Part shown: in pieces, positions 25,371 through 33,956 of the stretch
Numbering within the stretch: position 1 is the stretch's first letter
Layout: each line of letters begins with the position of its first letter
Assembly: GCF_021730435.1 (NCBI RefSeq)
Contig: NZ_JABWGX010000017.1
Location: 49,393 to 113,392, forward strand
DNA from: Xanthobacter agilis
GTDB taxonomy: Bacteria > Pseudomonadota > Alphaproteobacteria > Rhizobiales > Xanthobacteraceae
Direction: 5' to 3'
DNA: 64,000 nucleotides
The notes under the pieces: model-generated
Seen by the model: the letters and a program-made list of their open reading frames with translations, nothing else
Database searches by the model: none
Told to the model about the DNA's origin: nothing
Position numbers and translations under genes: made by a program

Positions 25371-25922
25371 TCAATGGGCGGCAAGGGCGGCGCGCAGCCG
25401 CCGCGCGGCACCGGCCAGGACCAGCGCCGGCGGGTCGGCGGCGGCGAGGCGGGCGCCGGGCTGCATGGGAAAGGTGACGATGGACACCTCCCACAGGTCG
25501 ATGCGGGAGAGGCGGCGCAGCCGGGTCTTGGGATCGGTGCGGGCCTCCACCGCCTTGAAGCCGATGGAGAGGCCGTCAAGAGCCCCCTCGGCCACCAGCG
25601 CCGCGCATTCGCGGGCACGGGCCACCGCCGGGGACAGCCGGCCGCGCACATAAAGGCCGCGCGCATCCTCGCGGATGTCGGTCCACACGCCGATCGGCTC
25701 GGCCGGATCGTGCTGGTAGAGCAGGCGCACCCCGCCGGTGCCGCGCCGGGCAAGGCTGTCGGCGAAGGCGCCGGGCAGCACCAGGTCGCGGCCGAGATCG
25801 GGGACCCCGAACAGGCAGGCATAGCCCTCCACCACGAAGCCCTCGGGCGGCGGCAGCGGGCGCCCCATCGGCGGCGAACCGGCGGACGGGCTCGGATCCC
25901 CCGAGAGGTTCGGAGCGCCCAT
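25371..25922 (-). CDS. GTA prohead protease, HK97 family (g4)
   Basis: A 183-residue serine protease of the U35/HK97 prohead family. VVEGYACLFGVPDLGRDLVLPGAF is the family start; the active His is in LYQHDPAEPIG and Ser in GLSIGFKAVEA. It cleaves the capsid delta domain during head maturation. It is 3 bp from the small gene upstream. Confidence 0.92.
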   Translation of the reverse strand: MGAPNLSGDPSPSAGSPPMGRPLPPPEGFVVEGYACLFGVPDLGRDLVLPGAFADSLARRGTGGVRLLYQHDPAEPIGVWTDIREDARGLYVRGRLSPAVARARECAALVAEGALDGLSIGFKAVEARTDPKTRLRRLSRIDLWEVSIVTFPMQPGARLAAADPPALVLAGAARRLRAALAAH

Positions 25923-25925
25923 GCC

Positions 25926-26144
25926 TCACCCCTCCCCGCCGCTGGCGCCGGGCGTCTTGCGGCGGCGCGAGGTGTCGAGCTTCTCCAGGGTCGCCACGAA
26001 ATCGCGGAACACCTTGCCGGCGGTCGGCGCCGAACCTTGGGACGCCGGGCCGTGGGACGCGGGACTTTGGGCCTTGGCCCGCGAGGGGGCGCCACCGAGC
26101 GCGCGGATGCGCGGCGCCGGCGCCTTCGAAAAGGGGGCACGCAT
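25926..26144 (-). CDS. Small basic GTA-cluster protein, unknown
   Basis: A 72-residue protein rich in Ala, Pro, Arg and Ser, ending in a short helix KVFRDFVATLEKLDTSRRR. It stops 3 bp before the protease start and has a CCGGAG ribosome site, so it is a likely cistron of the head operon. I do not recognise a family. It could be the lineage's counterpart of the small protein between portal and protease in RcGTA. Confidence 0.5.
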   Translation of the reverse strand: MRAPFSKAPAPRIRALGGAPSRAKAQSPASHGPASQGSAPTAGKVFRDFVATLEKLDTSRRRKTPGASGGEG

Positions 26145-26342
26145 AAGACATCTCCGGATGTGAGGCAGGCAAACGGCAGCGCGCCGCGCGGCGGGTGCCG
26201 GCAGCGGGCGAAGGCTTCGGATGGGTGGTGGGCGCGCGCCGGCGGGCGCTCAGGCCTATGCCATCGCCCCGGTCTTCGACCGGCGCCAAGTGGGTTCGCT
26301 CAGACGCCGCGCGGGCTCAACCAAAGGCCCGTTGAGTCCAAC

Positions 26343-26540
26343 TCATGAGCCTTTGGAAGGATCGTCGTAGCGGGCGTTGAAGCTGGCGATCTCGCGGATG
26401 AAGTCGTCGAAGCGACGGGTGGCGCGGGACAATTCGCCGAGCACCCGCCAGAAGGCGAGCGAGGCCGAAAGCGCCCAGACCAGCAGCGCCAGATGCGCCA
26501 GATCGCCCCGCTCGGCGAAGGTGCGGATGAGGATATCCAT
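26343..26540 (-). CDS. Small single-TM protein of the GTA head operon (g3.5-like position)
   Basis: A 65-residue protein starting MDILIRTFAERGDLAHLALL. One TM helix (HLALLVWALSASLAFWRVL) is followed by a charged tail FDDFIREIASFNARYDD. In RcGTA a small gene (g3.5) sits between portal and protease, and this one is at the equivalent place, separated from the portal by the large insertion. The start at 26540 is chosen over 26552 because of the typical opening. Confidence 0.55.
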   Translation of the reverse strand: MDILIRTFAERGDLAHLALLVWALSASLAFWRVLGELSRATRRFDDFIREIASFNARYDDPSKGS

Positions 26541-26853
26541 GGGCGGGCTCACGCTTGGGGCGCCGATGCGCGCGCGGCCCCCGGCGACGGAAGGGCCGCG
26601 CGGGTCCGCTTCGGAATTTCAAGGGCAGAGGGGTAGCGGCAAGGGCAAGGGGCAGGGGCAGCGGCCGATGCCGGCCGGTCGGTGACGGTGGCCGGCTCCC
26701 GGCCGGTCGCGCCGCAACGCGCGCCGCGCCGGGCGCGGGGCTTTCAGGCACGAGACTTTCGGGCAATGGGCTTTCATGAACGCGCGCGCGGCGACGGCCC
26801 CGTCCGCAGGCCCGTCGCCGCGCGCGGAAAGGCGCGCTATCGCGGCTGAAGGC
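26541..26853. other. Gene-free stretch at the insertion boundary
   Basis: 313 bp of very GC-rich sequence upstream of the small TM gene. It holds purine-rich short repeats (GGGCAAGGGGCAGGGGCAG near 26640-26662) and a loosely repeated GGGCTTTCAGG / GACTTTCGGGC / GGGCTTTCATG motif at 26739-26777. It marks the junction of the GTA head operon and the inserted group. Confidence 0.45.
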
Positions 26854-27336
26854 TCAATAGGGAACGCGATCCGGCTTGTCGTGATAGGCCTTCCAGACCT
26901 CCACGGCCTCGTCCTGCATGATCTGGGTGCAGGCAATGGAGCGGTGATCCACCGGCTTGGCGAGTTCCTTATAGATCACGTCGTCGTCGAAATCGCCGTA
27001 TTGGCGCGCATCCGCATTGGTGGATGCGTAATAGACGCGCTCGATGCCCGCCCAATAGGCCGCCGCCATGCACATGGGGCACGGCTCGGCGCTGGTGTAG
27101 AGGGTCGCGCCGGTGAGCTTGAAGCTCCCGGCGGTCTTGCAGGCGTTGCGGATGGCCTCGATCTCGCCGTGCCAGGTCGGGTCGTTCTCCGCGACGACAC
27201 GGTTGGCCCCCTCCCCGATGATCTGCCCATCCTTCACGATCACCGAGCCGAAGACGCCGCCGGCGCAATCCACCAGCGAGGTCTTCGCCGAAAGGGCGAT
27301 CGCCCGGCTCATGTATGTCTTTTCATCTTCATTCAT
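26854..27336 (-). CDS. guaD: Guanine deaminase (cytidine deaminase fold, GuaD-like)
   Basis: A 160-residue zinc deaminase. The zinc site is HGEIEAI (His and catalytic Glu) plus PCPMC. GGVFGSVIVKDG and the C-terminal FDDDVIYKELAKPVDHR and final Tyr match Bacillus-type GuaD, which converts guanine to xanthine with a domain-swapped dimer. The ATG at 27336 is preferred because a GAGGGC lies 10 nt upstream; the ATG at 27354 has none. It belongs to the group inserted between portal and capsid. Other nucleoside deaminases are possible but less likely. Confidence 0.85.
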   Translation of the reverse strand: MNEDEKTYMSRAIALSAKTSLVDCAGGVFGSVIVKDGQIIGEGANRVVAENDPTWHGEIEAIRNACKTAGSFKLTGATLYTSAEPCPMCMAAAYWAGIERVYYASTNADARQYGDFDDDVIYKELAKPVDHRSIACTQIMQDEAVEVWKAYHDKPDRVPY

Positions 27337-27396
27337 TTCGAGCGCCCTCGGCATGGTTGTTTGTTGTTGAAACCGGTGGAATTGCGAAAAAAGACG

Positions 27397-28368
27397 TTAG
27401 CTCATTTTGACGAAGAGCGCGATCATCACCGCATAAAGGCAGCACAACAGCGCCGCGCCCGCGATGTCGGTCGGCAGCGCGCGCGTCGCGGGGCGCAGCC
27501 ACCAGGCCAGGCGATCGCTGGTCCATGGCACGCAGGCGTTCAGGAGAAGAATGCTGACCACATTCGCCAGAAACAACGCGACGGCGAACGGCAGGCCGGC
27601 CCAGCCCAGAAGATAAGGCGACATCACGAAGGCGCCGAACAGGAACACCACCGGGTACAGCAGCAGGAGAACGACCATATTGGCCTTCCAGGCCGCCGGC
27701 CCCGGCGCCGCCGGATCGTTCGCGAACCATTGGTCGAAGCCGGTGCGGACCGTTCGCGCATGGAATTCCTGCGTGAAATCCCCCGCCTCCTCCAGAAGCC
27801 GCTGGCGTTCCGGCGCGTCCATCCAGGCCTGCAGGTTCTCCTCGGTGTCAAACCGCAGGATCGACAGGTAATCCGGCTGGATGCCCGGAATGGGCGGCTC
27901 GAACCGATAGCCCAGGAAGCCCTTGGCGCGGGTCTGCGCCGCCGCGATCCGCTGCTCCCACTGGCGATATTGGGGTTCGCAGCCGGGCCGGATCCGGGTC
28001 GAGATCACGATGGCGATGGGCGCCGGCAGCACGCGGGCATGCCCCTCCTTCAGGATATGGACGTCGTCGTTGCCGAACAGCATCCCCGCCACGCCGGCGA
28101 TCCGGCGCTGCCGCTGCGGCGAGTTCAGCCAGCCCACCGCATCCGCCTCGCGCGCGAAGCGCTGGAGGATGACCCAATCCACCTGCTGCGGCGGACTGGG
28201 CGGCATCACCGTCTGCTCGATGAAACCGGGGAAGCTGGCGACGATCGCGCTGGTCTTCGCCTGCCAGTCGGCGAACGCGCGCGCCGCCTCCGGCCGGACG
28301 CGGGTCTGGATCACAATGGCAACAGTGCCCCCGCCGGCATCCGCCGCGCCCTCGGAGGGAAGCGTCAT
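27397..28368 (-). CDS. Membrane protein with two antibiotic-biosynthesis-monooxygenase (ABM) domains
   Basis: A 323-residue protein. Residues about 15-110 (VAIVIQTRVRPEAARAFADWQ .. PGFIEQTV) and 120-215 (IAIVISTRIRPGCEPQYRQWE .. KGFLGYRFEPP) are two copies of the ABM ferredoxin-like fold. The C-terminal third is membrane-embedded with about three to four helices (MVVLLLLYPVVFLFGAFV, LPFAVALFLANVVSILLL, AGAALLCCLYAVMIALFV). This fusion is known from proteobacteria but its function is not established. The ATG at 28368 is chosen; one at 28431 would add an unstructured leader. It precedes guaD by 60 bp on the same strand. Confidence 0.75.
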   Translation of the reverse strand: MTLPSEGAADAGGGTVAIVIQTRVRPEAARAFADWQAKTSAIVASFPGFIEQTVMPPSPPQQVDWVILQRFAREADAVGWLNSPQRQRRIAGVAGMLFGNDDVHILKEGHARVLPAPIAIVISTRIRPGCEPQYRQWEQRIAAAQTRAKGFLGYRFEPPIPGIQPDYLSILRFDTEENLQAWMDAPERQRLLEEAGDFTQEFHARTVRTGFDQWFANDPAAPGPAAWKANMVVLLLLYPVVFLFGAFVMSPYLLGWAGLPFAVALFLANVVSILLLNACVPWTSDRLAWWLRPATRALPTDIAGAALLCCLYAVMIALFVKMS

Positions 28369-28680
28369 CGTCCGTGGCCCTGCGTCACCTTCGACCCCGC
28401 TCGCCGCGCCCCCGCCGATCCAGGCGCGCACCCCTTCCCCCGATAGTGTCAGAGCTCCGCTGTGTATGCAATGCGGGGACGCTGGCCGCGCCCGCTAGGC
28501 GACGGTGAGGGTCTTCGTTACGCATCGACCTTGAGCACAAGGCCGGGACAGCCCCGGCGCGGGGCGGCCGCTCGCGCGCGGGTTCGAGGCGGTCTGTTCG
28601 ATCTGGCGCGCAATATGCCTGCTGGCGGGCCACCCGCACTTTCGTCGGGTTTCCCACGTCGAACCCTACAGGAGCTGACC
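28369..28680. other. Divergent intergenic stretch
   Basis: 312 bp between the ABM gene (minus) and the TTG-start gene (plus). It should hold two promoters; no confident -35/-10 pair stands out. No frame is convincing. Confidence 0.35.
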
Positions 28681-29145
28681 TTGCCCGTATTGCAGGATAC
28701 CCGCGCGGCGGTGACATTGGCACCCGCGAAGCCCACGGGATTGGCGGATCTGGGCGTGCCGCTGGTCGACACCACCACCGTCAAGAAGGGGCGCGTGCAT
28801 GAGCATGAGCAGCTTCTGGCCGATGGCAAGATCGGCCGCCGCTACCAGGATCTCCGCGTCATCGCCATCAAGACGGTCGAGGGCGGGCTACCCTCCGCCA
28901 AGGTGTTCGTGCAATTCGAGGTGTTCGGCGACAATACGGCGATGCTGGCCGGTGGCGGCGTGTTCGATATCGTCCTGTTCGCCGGCGAGCGGCCATTGAG
29001 CAGCCGGACCGCCACCGGCCTGTTCATGCCCTATGCCAATTTCTGGTACCCGAACCGCTTCGTGTTCGAGGTGTCGCTGGACGATTTCGACCAGGCCGAC
29101 CGCGTGGACGTCATCGCGAAGCCGGAAGAGGTGGGCGCGATCTAA
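28681..29145 (+). CDS. Conserved hypothetical protein, beta-rich
   Basis: A 154-residue cytosolic protein starting LPVLQDTRAAVTLAP at TTG 28681, which follows a clear AGGAG 7 nt upstream; ATG at 28615 has no ribosome site. Predicted to be mostly beta strand with KIGRRYQDLRVIAIKTVEGG, FVQFEVFGDNTAMLAGGGVFDIVLFAGE and YANFWYPNRFVFEVSLDDFDQADRVDVI. I do not recognise the family. No neighbour gives a clue. Confidence 0.6.
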   Translation: MPVLQDTRAAVTLAPAKPTGLADLGVPLVDTTTVKKGRVHEHEQLLADGKIGRRYQDLRVIAIKTVEGGLPSAKVFVQFEVFGDNTAMLAGGGVFDIVLFAGERPLSSRTATGLFMPYANFWYPNRFVFEVSLDDFDQADRVDVIAKPEEVGAI

Positions 29146-29552
29146 GGCCGATCGAGCGCCCAGGCCGGGCCTGGTGGACGGCGCATCCCTTCTCCCGCGC
29201 GCAGGGTTCGGGAGGGGGCCGGGACGCTCCCTGTTCCTCACAAGAGGGGCCTTGAGGGCACACCGGCCCTTCAAGGTCCGCCGCGCCTATCCCCCGCGCG
29301 CCTGCCCCCTCCCCTGCCCTCCCCCGCAAGCGGGAGAGGGGGCGGCGGTGGGCGAGGGGGCGGCGGTGGGCGAGCCGTTCGCCGCGCGCCATCGGCCCTG
29401 CCCCTCCGGCCTTGCCCCTTCCGCCTTGCCCCGCGCCGAAGGTCGGCCGGGTCCGGCCGGCGCGCGCCCTTGCCATCCCCTCCGCGACCGCGCCCCGCGG
29501 AGCCCCCCCCAGGCGCGAAGACCCAGACGCGAAGACCCAGGAGCGAAGACCC
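29146..29552. other. Repeat-rich gap
   Basis: 407 bp without a gene. It holds a REP-like hairpin (29317-29340), a GGGCGGCGGTGGGCGAG duplication (29339-29373), Pro/Ala-type low-complexity sequence and a 14-bp triplication that runs into the next start codon. Confidence 0.5.
29317..29340. repeat. REP-like palindrome
   Basis: An imperfect palindrome CCCTCCCCCGC-AAG-CGGGAGAGGG. The form CTCCCGC-GCGGGAG with flanking CCCT/AGGG is a dispersed intergenic element in many alphaproteobacteria; that recollection is from general knowledge, only one copy is visible here. Confidence 0.4.
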
Positions 29553-29555
29553 ATG
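29515..29555 (+). repeat. 14-bp triplication forming the ribosome site of the next gene
   Basis: The unit GCGAAGACCCAG-(A/G)-(C/A) occurs three times in tandem, period 14. The last copy reads GGAGCGAAGACCCATG and so supplies both the ribosome site and the ATG of the gene at 29553. Confidence 0.85.
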
Positions 29556-29858
29556 AGCTATCCCCTTGTGAAGCGCGTGCCCCACCGGCTGCTCGGCGAC
29601 ATGCTGCGGATGATGTTGAGCGACGCCGTCTTTTTCGACCTGACGCTGGAGGAGGGCCGCACCTTGTCGCGCGCCTTCACCGCCGTCGCCCACGACTGGC
29701 GCCGCACGGACGCCCTCTATCTGAGCCCCGTCGCCACCGACACCGCATTCTCCGCCGCCGTGACGAAAGACGGCGTAGCCGTGGAAACCCCCGATGGCCC
29801 CCACCACCTGAGTTGGGACGATGTGAGCGAACTGGCGGAACGGCTGGCGGTGGTGTGA
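29553..29858 (+). CDS. Small hypothetical protein
   Basis: A 101-residue protein: MSYPLVKRVPHRLLGDMLRMMLSDAVFFDLTLEEG... then a short strand region (VSPVATDTAFSAAV) and LSWDDVSELAERLAVV. It has no signal peptide or membrane helix and no motif I recognise. The ribosome site GGAG is created by a tandem repeat. It lies alone, just before the AT-richer islet. Confidence 0.55.
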   Translation: MSYPLVKRVPHRLLGDMLRMMLSDAVFFDLTLEEGRTLSRAFTAVAHDWRRTDALYLSPVATDTAFSAAVTKDGVAVETPDGPHHLSWDDVSELAERLAVV

Positions 29859-29993
29859 GGGGGGCGGATGGGGAGGGGTAACGGGACAGGATGAGCCTTA
29901 GCTGCCTCTGAGCAACGTCTACTTGTTCGCCGTGTGGCGGTTTAGCTTCACTTTCGCCCTATCCACTCAAGAAGGCTAGAGGGATGCTACCGG

Positions 29994-31049
29994 TTATGTT
30001 TTGCTTTTTCTCTTTTTCGCCGCCCGCAGCGTCTTCTCTTCCAGTCGAGTGGCTAGTCTATTCATGCGGGTAGCCATGCGCATCAATACGCCTGCGCATA
30101 CAACGCGGTCGAAGTTGGGCCGTGTGTTAAGGTAGAGCGTCGTGACTTCCGCGAGGCTCATCGATGCGAGTGTGAGGGGGCCGACCATACCCGCGTTGCT
30201 GGATCCGACCAGTAGAACGTGTTCCACGCTTTCCGCAACGCCTAGCAACGCGTCATAGGGACGATGGTTGCTGTGGATGTGCTGCGAAGCGTACTTGTAG
30301 ATGGATCGAGCTTCTGTTTTGCCGGCCCGCTTCTCCAAGTCCTCAAAGGTGGGCATCGGTTTGCCGATCAACTCACACCCCCAGCCGTAGTGCTTCTTGA
30401 GGTCGCTTCCGAAGCGCGACAAAGCATAGTCAGCCCGCTCCTTGGTCGCCTGCAACTCGACATCGTCCGTCAAGTCGTCTGGATCGATATCCTTCGCGGC
30501 CTGTACGTCGGCATGCGCGAGATACCGAAGAGCAAGGTCTTGACCTTCTTGCCTCAAAAGGGTCGCCATAACAGACAGCTCATGCATGGTCCGCCAACGC
30601 GTGAGAGCGGCATCAGCGAAGCCGCCCTTCATAAGGCAAATCATCTCCTCGCCGACTAGGAGTGATTTAGCGTGGATGGAGCTAATGGCTTCAAAAACAT
30701 AGTCTTGGGTGAGAACGGCATCAGCGCGAAAATGCTGATGGAAATTACGCCCCATTTCCTCGCTGCAGACCCACAGCGTCTCGATCAGATCGAATGCCTT
30801 ACGCCATCGGCAAAGATTCCGGGTTTCGAATGCAGCCTGAGATTTACGCCGCCAGGCCAGCATCTTCGGCGCACGCTTCAGGAGATCCTTGCTGATCGCC
30901 GTCGCGGACTCTTTGGCGAGCTTCAAAATAAGCTTCCGCTGCTTCTTTGGCAAAAGTGCCGCGAAGGCCTGATCGCCAGCGAGTTTCGAGGCGACCACCG
31001 CCTGCAACTGATCCATCGGCCATGCTTGGTCTGGCTCCTGGCTGGACAT
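29994..31049 (-). CDS. DUF5677 family protein in an AT-richer islet
   Basis: A 351-residue mostly helical protein. The block SLLVGEEMICLMKGGFADAALTRWRTMHELSVMATLL and YKYASQHIHSNHRPYDALLG match DUF5677, a family with the R..T.HE and H.S.H motifs and no known activity. The C-terminus is very basic (AAKKRKSKT). Codon use is visibly less GC-biased than all neighbours (many A/T third positions), a sign of recent acquisition. The ATG at 31049 is chosen since a longer frame to 31217 lacks this protein's character. DUF5677 genes often occur singly in variable regions; a defence or stress role is only a guess. Confidence 0.75.
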   Translation of the reverse strand: MSSQEPDQAWPMDQLQAVVASKLAGDQAFAALLPKKQRKLILKLAKESATAISKDLLKRAPKMLAWRRKSQAAFETRNLCRWRKAFDLIETLWVCSEEMGRNFHQHFRADAVLTQDYVFEAISSIHAKSLLVGEEMICLMKGGFADAALTRWRTMHELSVMATLLRQEGQDLALRYLAHADVQAAKDIDPDDLTDDVELQATKERADYALSRFGSDLKKHYGWGCELIGKPMPTFEDLEKRAGKTEARSIYKYASQHIHSNHRPYDALLGVAESVEHVLLVGSSNAGMVGPLTLASMSLAEVTTLYLNTRPNFDRVVCAGVLMRMATRMNRLATRLEEKTLRAAKKRKSKT

Positions 31050-31281
31050 GTTCGGTTCCTCGGCAACGGATTCATAATGGTCTGAGAAGCTTGAATCATA
31101 ACGACCGACACTACGCAAATTTGTGGGGACGCACCCTAGGTGTCGATGTGTCTTCCAGTCCGGACACCAACCTCGGCTCCTGGCGCATCCCGCCCCCTTC
31201 CATCCCCCCCAACACAACCGGCTTGAAATCGTCCGGCTGAAGGTTCAAGTGCCGGGCGGGGCATCCGGGGATTGTGGATTC

Positions 31282-32217
31282 ATGCCGACGACACCTTCTT
31301 TCGCGGCGCACGCCAGCGCCCGTTGGCCGCTGCTGGCGGCGCTGGCGGGGCGGGAGGCGCGCATAGGCGCGTGGTTCGCCCGCCGGGGCCGGTTCAGCGC
31401 CGGGCTTTACGAATTCCTTCGGTTCGGCGTCAAGCAGGGCTGGGCCTGCCTGTTCGGCGGCATTCTGCTCGGCCTCATCATCGCGACCCGCCTGTGGTAC
31501 CCCCAGCATGCGGCCCTGCCCCGCTATGACGCGCTGGTCATCGCCAGCATCGTGGTCCAGGCGGCCCTGCTGGGGTTTCGCCTCGAAACCCTGGAGGAAG
31601 CCAAGGTCATCCTGGTCTTCCACATCGTCGGCACGGTGATGGAGCTGTTCAAGACCGGCACCGGCTCCTGGCACTACCCGGAGGCGAACTATCTGCGCCT
31701 CGCCGGCGTGCCGCTGTTCTCGGGCTTCATGTATGCGGCGGTGGGCAGCTATATCGCCCGCGTCTGGCGCCTGTTCGACTTCCGCTTCACCCGGCATCCG
31801 CCGCTGTGGGCCCTGGGCCTGCTCTCGGCCGCCATCTATGTGAACTTCTTCACCGATCACTTCGGGCTCGACCTGCGCTGGGTGCTGGTGGCGGCGGCGG
31901 TGGTGCTGTTCGGCCGCACCACGGTCTATTTCAAGGTCTGGATCGTCCATCGCCACATGCCGCTGCTGCTCGGCCTGTTCCTGGTCGCGCTTTTCATCTG
32001 GTTCGGGGAAAATATCGGCACCGGCGCGGGCGCCTGGCTCTACCCCCACCAAGTCGGATCCTGGACCATGGTGTCCCCCAGCAAGCTCACATCCTGGTTC
32101 CTGCTGATGCTGATCTCCTACACCCTGGTCGCCACCGCCATGGCGCGCCCCCTCCGCACGGCCGTGGATCATGACGCGCAGCGCCCCGCCCTGACGCGCC
32201 AAGGCGACCCGGCATGA
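31282..32217 (+). CDS. DUF817 integral membrane protein
   Basis: A 311-residue polytopic membrane protein with about eight helices. The segments YEFLRFGVKQGWACLFGG, HIVGTVMELFKTGTGSWHYPE and FIWFGENIGTGAGAWLYPHQVGSW are the DUF817 hallmarks; the GSW.YPE/WLYPHQ residues are conserved. Function unknown. It is followed 10 bp later by a DUF2809 gene, so the two form an operon. Confidence 0.85.
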   Translation: MPTTPSFAAHASARWPLLAALAGREARIGAWFARRGRFSAGLYEFLRFGVKQGWACLFGGILLGLIIATRLWYPQHAALPRYDALVIASIVVQAALLGFRLETLEEAKVILVFHIVGTVMELFKTGTGSWHYPEANYLRLAGVPLFSGFMYAAVGSYIARVWRLFDFRFTRHPPLWALGLLSAAIYVNFFTDHFGLDLRWVLVAAAVVLFGRTTVYFKVWIVHRHMPLLLGLFLVALFIWFGENIGTGAGAWLYPHQVGSWTMVSPSKLTSWFLLMLISYTLVATAMARPLRTAVDHDAQRPALTRQGDPA

Positions 32218-32227
32218 GGCGCCCAGC

Positions 32228-32632
32228 ATGAGATGGCCCGGCATGAGGCCGGCGCTGCTCCACCTCGGCGCGGCGCTGATCGTCATGGCCTGCGGCCTCG
32301 TGTGGCGGCTGGTGCCCATGGGGCTGCCGGGCTTCTTCCTCAATTATGGCGGCGGCGTGCTGTGGGGCGCCATGGTGCTGCTGCTGGTCGGCGCTGTCCT
32401 CGGCGGGCGTGGGAGGGGGTGGATCACCCCCCTCGCGGCGGTCGGGATCGCGCTCGCGGCGGAGCTGTTCCGCCTCTATCACGCGCCCGCGCTCGACGCC
32501 TTCCGCACCACGCTCGCCGGCGCCTTGCTGCTGGGGCGCATTTTCAACCCCTGGAACATCGTCGCCTATGGGCTGGGCATCGCCTTGGCCTTGCCGCTCC
32601 ATGTTCTGATCCGGAACACGCGGGGGCGGTGA
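32228..32632 (+). CDS. DUF2809 membrane protein
   Basis: A 134-residue protein with four helices: LLHLGAALIVMACGLVWRL, GGGVLWGAMVLLLVGAVL, ITPLAAVGIALAAELFRLY and NIVAYGLGIALALPLHVLI. The ELFRLYHAP and LLLGRIFNPWNIVAYG motifs fit DUF2809. Function unknown. The start may be ATG 32228 or 32243. It closes the operon with DUF817 and ends 6 bp before the convergent portal gene's stop. Confidence 0.8.
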   Translation: MRWPGMRPALLHLGAALIVMACGLVWRLVPMGLPGFFLNYGGGVLWGAMVLLLVGAVLGGRGRGWITPLAAVGIALAAELFRLYHAPALDAFRTTLAGALLLGRIFNPWNIVAYGLGIALALPLHVLIRNTRGR

Positions 32633-32638
32633 GGCGCC

Positions 32639-33817
32639 TCACCCATACCCCACCGCCGCCCGTTTCTCCGCGTCGCTGAGGAAGTCCGCGGCGCCGACGC
32701 GGGTCCACAGTTCGGTGCGCTCCATGGCGAGGGCTTCCACCTGGTCGAAGTCGGGGACGAGGCGCAGGGTGCCGCCGAAGGCGGGGGCGAGCCAGTTGGA
32801 GAGGCCTTCGGCCATGCGTTTCACCAGCGGTGCCACGCTCTGGCGCCACAAAGCGCGGTTGGCCTCGGCGTAATTGGCATAGGTGTTGTCGCCGGGAATG
32901 CCGAGCAGCATGGGCGGCACCCCCACCGCCAGCGCGATTTCCCGCGCCGCGGAATTGCGGGCGGCCTCGAAATCCATGTCCTTGGGCGACAGCGACAGGG
33001 GCCGCCAGTCGAGCCCGCCTTCCAGCAGCAGCGGCCGCCCGGCATTGGTGGCGCCCTGGAACGAGGTTTCCAGTTCCCCCTTCAGCCGCTCGAACTGCTC
33101 CTCGCTCAGCGCCCCGGTGCCGCCATAGACCAGCGCGCCGGAGGGGCGGGCGGCATTGTCGATCAGCGCCTTGTTCCAGGCGCTGGCGGAATTGTGCAGG
33201 TCGAGGGCCTGGGCCGCCGCCTCCAAAGGCGGGAAGCCGTAATAATCGTCAAGCGGATTGAAGGCGGTGAGGTGGAGGATGGCCGGCACGTCGCCGCCCT
33301 CGACCACGCTCGCCTGCGACAGGCGCAGGGTGCGCCCGCACAAGGTGTAGTCATAGGCTTCCGGCCAGCCGTCCGGCCCCGGCACCACGCGCATGCGGTC
33401 GGGCCGCAGCACATGCAGCTCGCGCAGGCGCCCGTCCACCGCCACCACCTCCACATAGGCATTGCCGGCCACCATCAGGTGGCTCGCCAGCGCCTCCATC
33501 AGGGATGAGCCGGTCAGGCGCGGATTGGGCCGCGCCAGAAGGTCGAGCAGCGGATGGGTGTCGATCTCGCGCGGGCCGTCCATCAGCAGCAGAGGCACGG
33601 TTCCCACCGCCTCGCCGATCAGCCGCACCGCGCGATAGGCGATGGCGTTGCGGGCGAACCCCTCGCGGGCGAGCGAGGCATAATCGCGCGGGCTCCAGCG
33701 CGCCTTGCCGGTGGAGAACAGCGCCACCAGCGCCGCGGTGCGGCTCGCCTTGGCCTCGGGCGGGGCGGATTTGTGCCGGAACGGCGCGAAAAGGGCGGCG
33801 AGCATGAGCGGCTCCAA
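32639..33817 (-). CDS. GTA portal protein (g3)
   Basis: A 392-residue HK97-type portal. Landmarks: RDYASLAREGFARNAIAYRAVRLIGEAVGTVPLLL, HPLLDLLARPNPRLTGSSLMEAL, the VAGNAYVEVV strand, and GIPGDNTYANYAEANRALWRQSVAPL. Twelve copies form the ring through which DNA is packaged. The start may be 33817 or the ATG at 33805. It is separated from its usual downstream genes by about 6 kb of other genes. Confidence 0.94.
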   Translation of the reverse strand: MEPLMLAALFAPFRHKSAPPEAKASRTAALVALFSTGKARWSPRDYASLAREGFARNAIAYRAVRLIGEAVGTVPLLLMDGPREIDTHPLLDLLARPNPRLTGSSLMEALASHLMVAGNAYVEVVAVDGRLRELHVLRPDRMRVVPGPDGWPEAYDYTLCGRTLRLSQASVVEGGDVPAILHLTAFNPLDDYYGFPPLEAAAQALDLHNSASAWNKALIDNAARPSGALVYGGTGALSEEQFERLKGELETSFQGATNAGRPLLLEGGLDWRPLSLSPKDMDFEAARNSAAREIALAVGVPPMLLGIPGDNTYANYAEANRALWRQSVAPLVKRMAEGLSNWLAPAFGGTLRLVPDFDQVEALAMERTELWTRVGAADFLSDAEKRAAVGYG

Positions 33818-33956
33818 GACGACGGAGGAAGCAAGGGGAGAGACCCCGGAAAAGCCCAGGGATAAGCGGCCCGGCGCGCGCCGGGGACGCCCCAGGCCGG
33901 TTCCCGGCGGCGTGGAAAAAGCGTAAGGTCATGGCGTAGCGGCACCAGGAGGGCGC

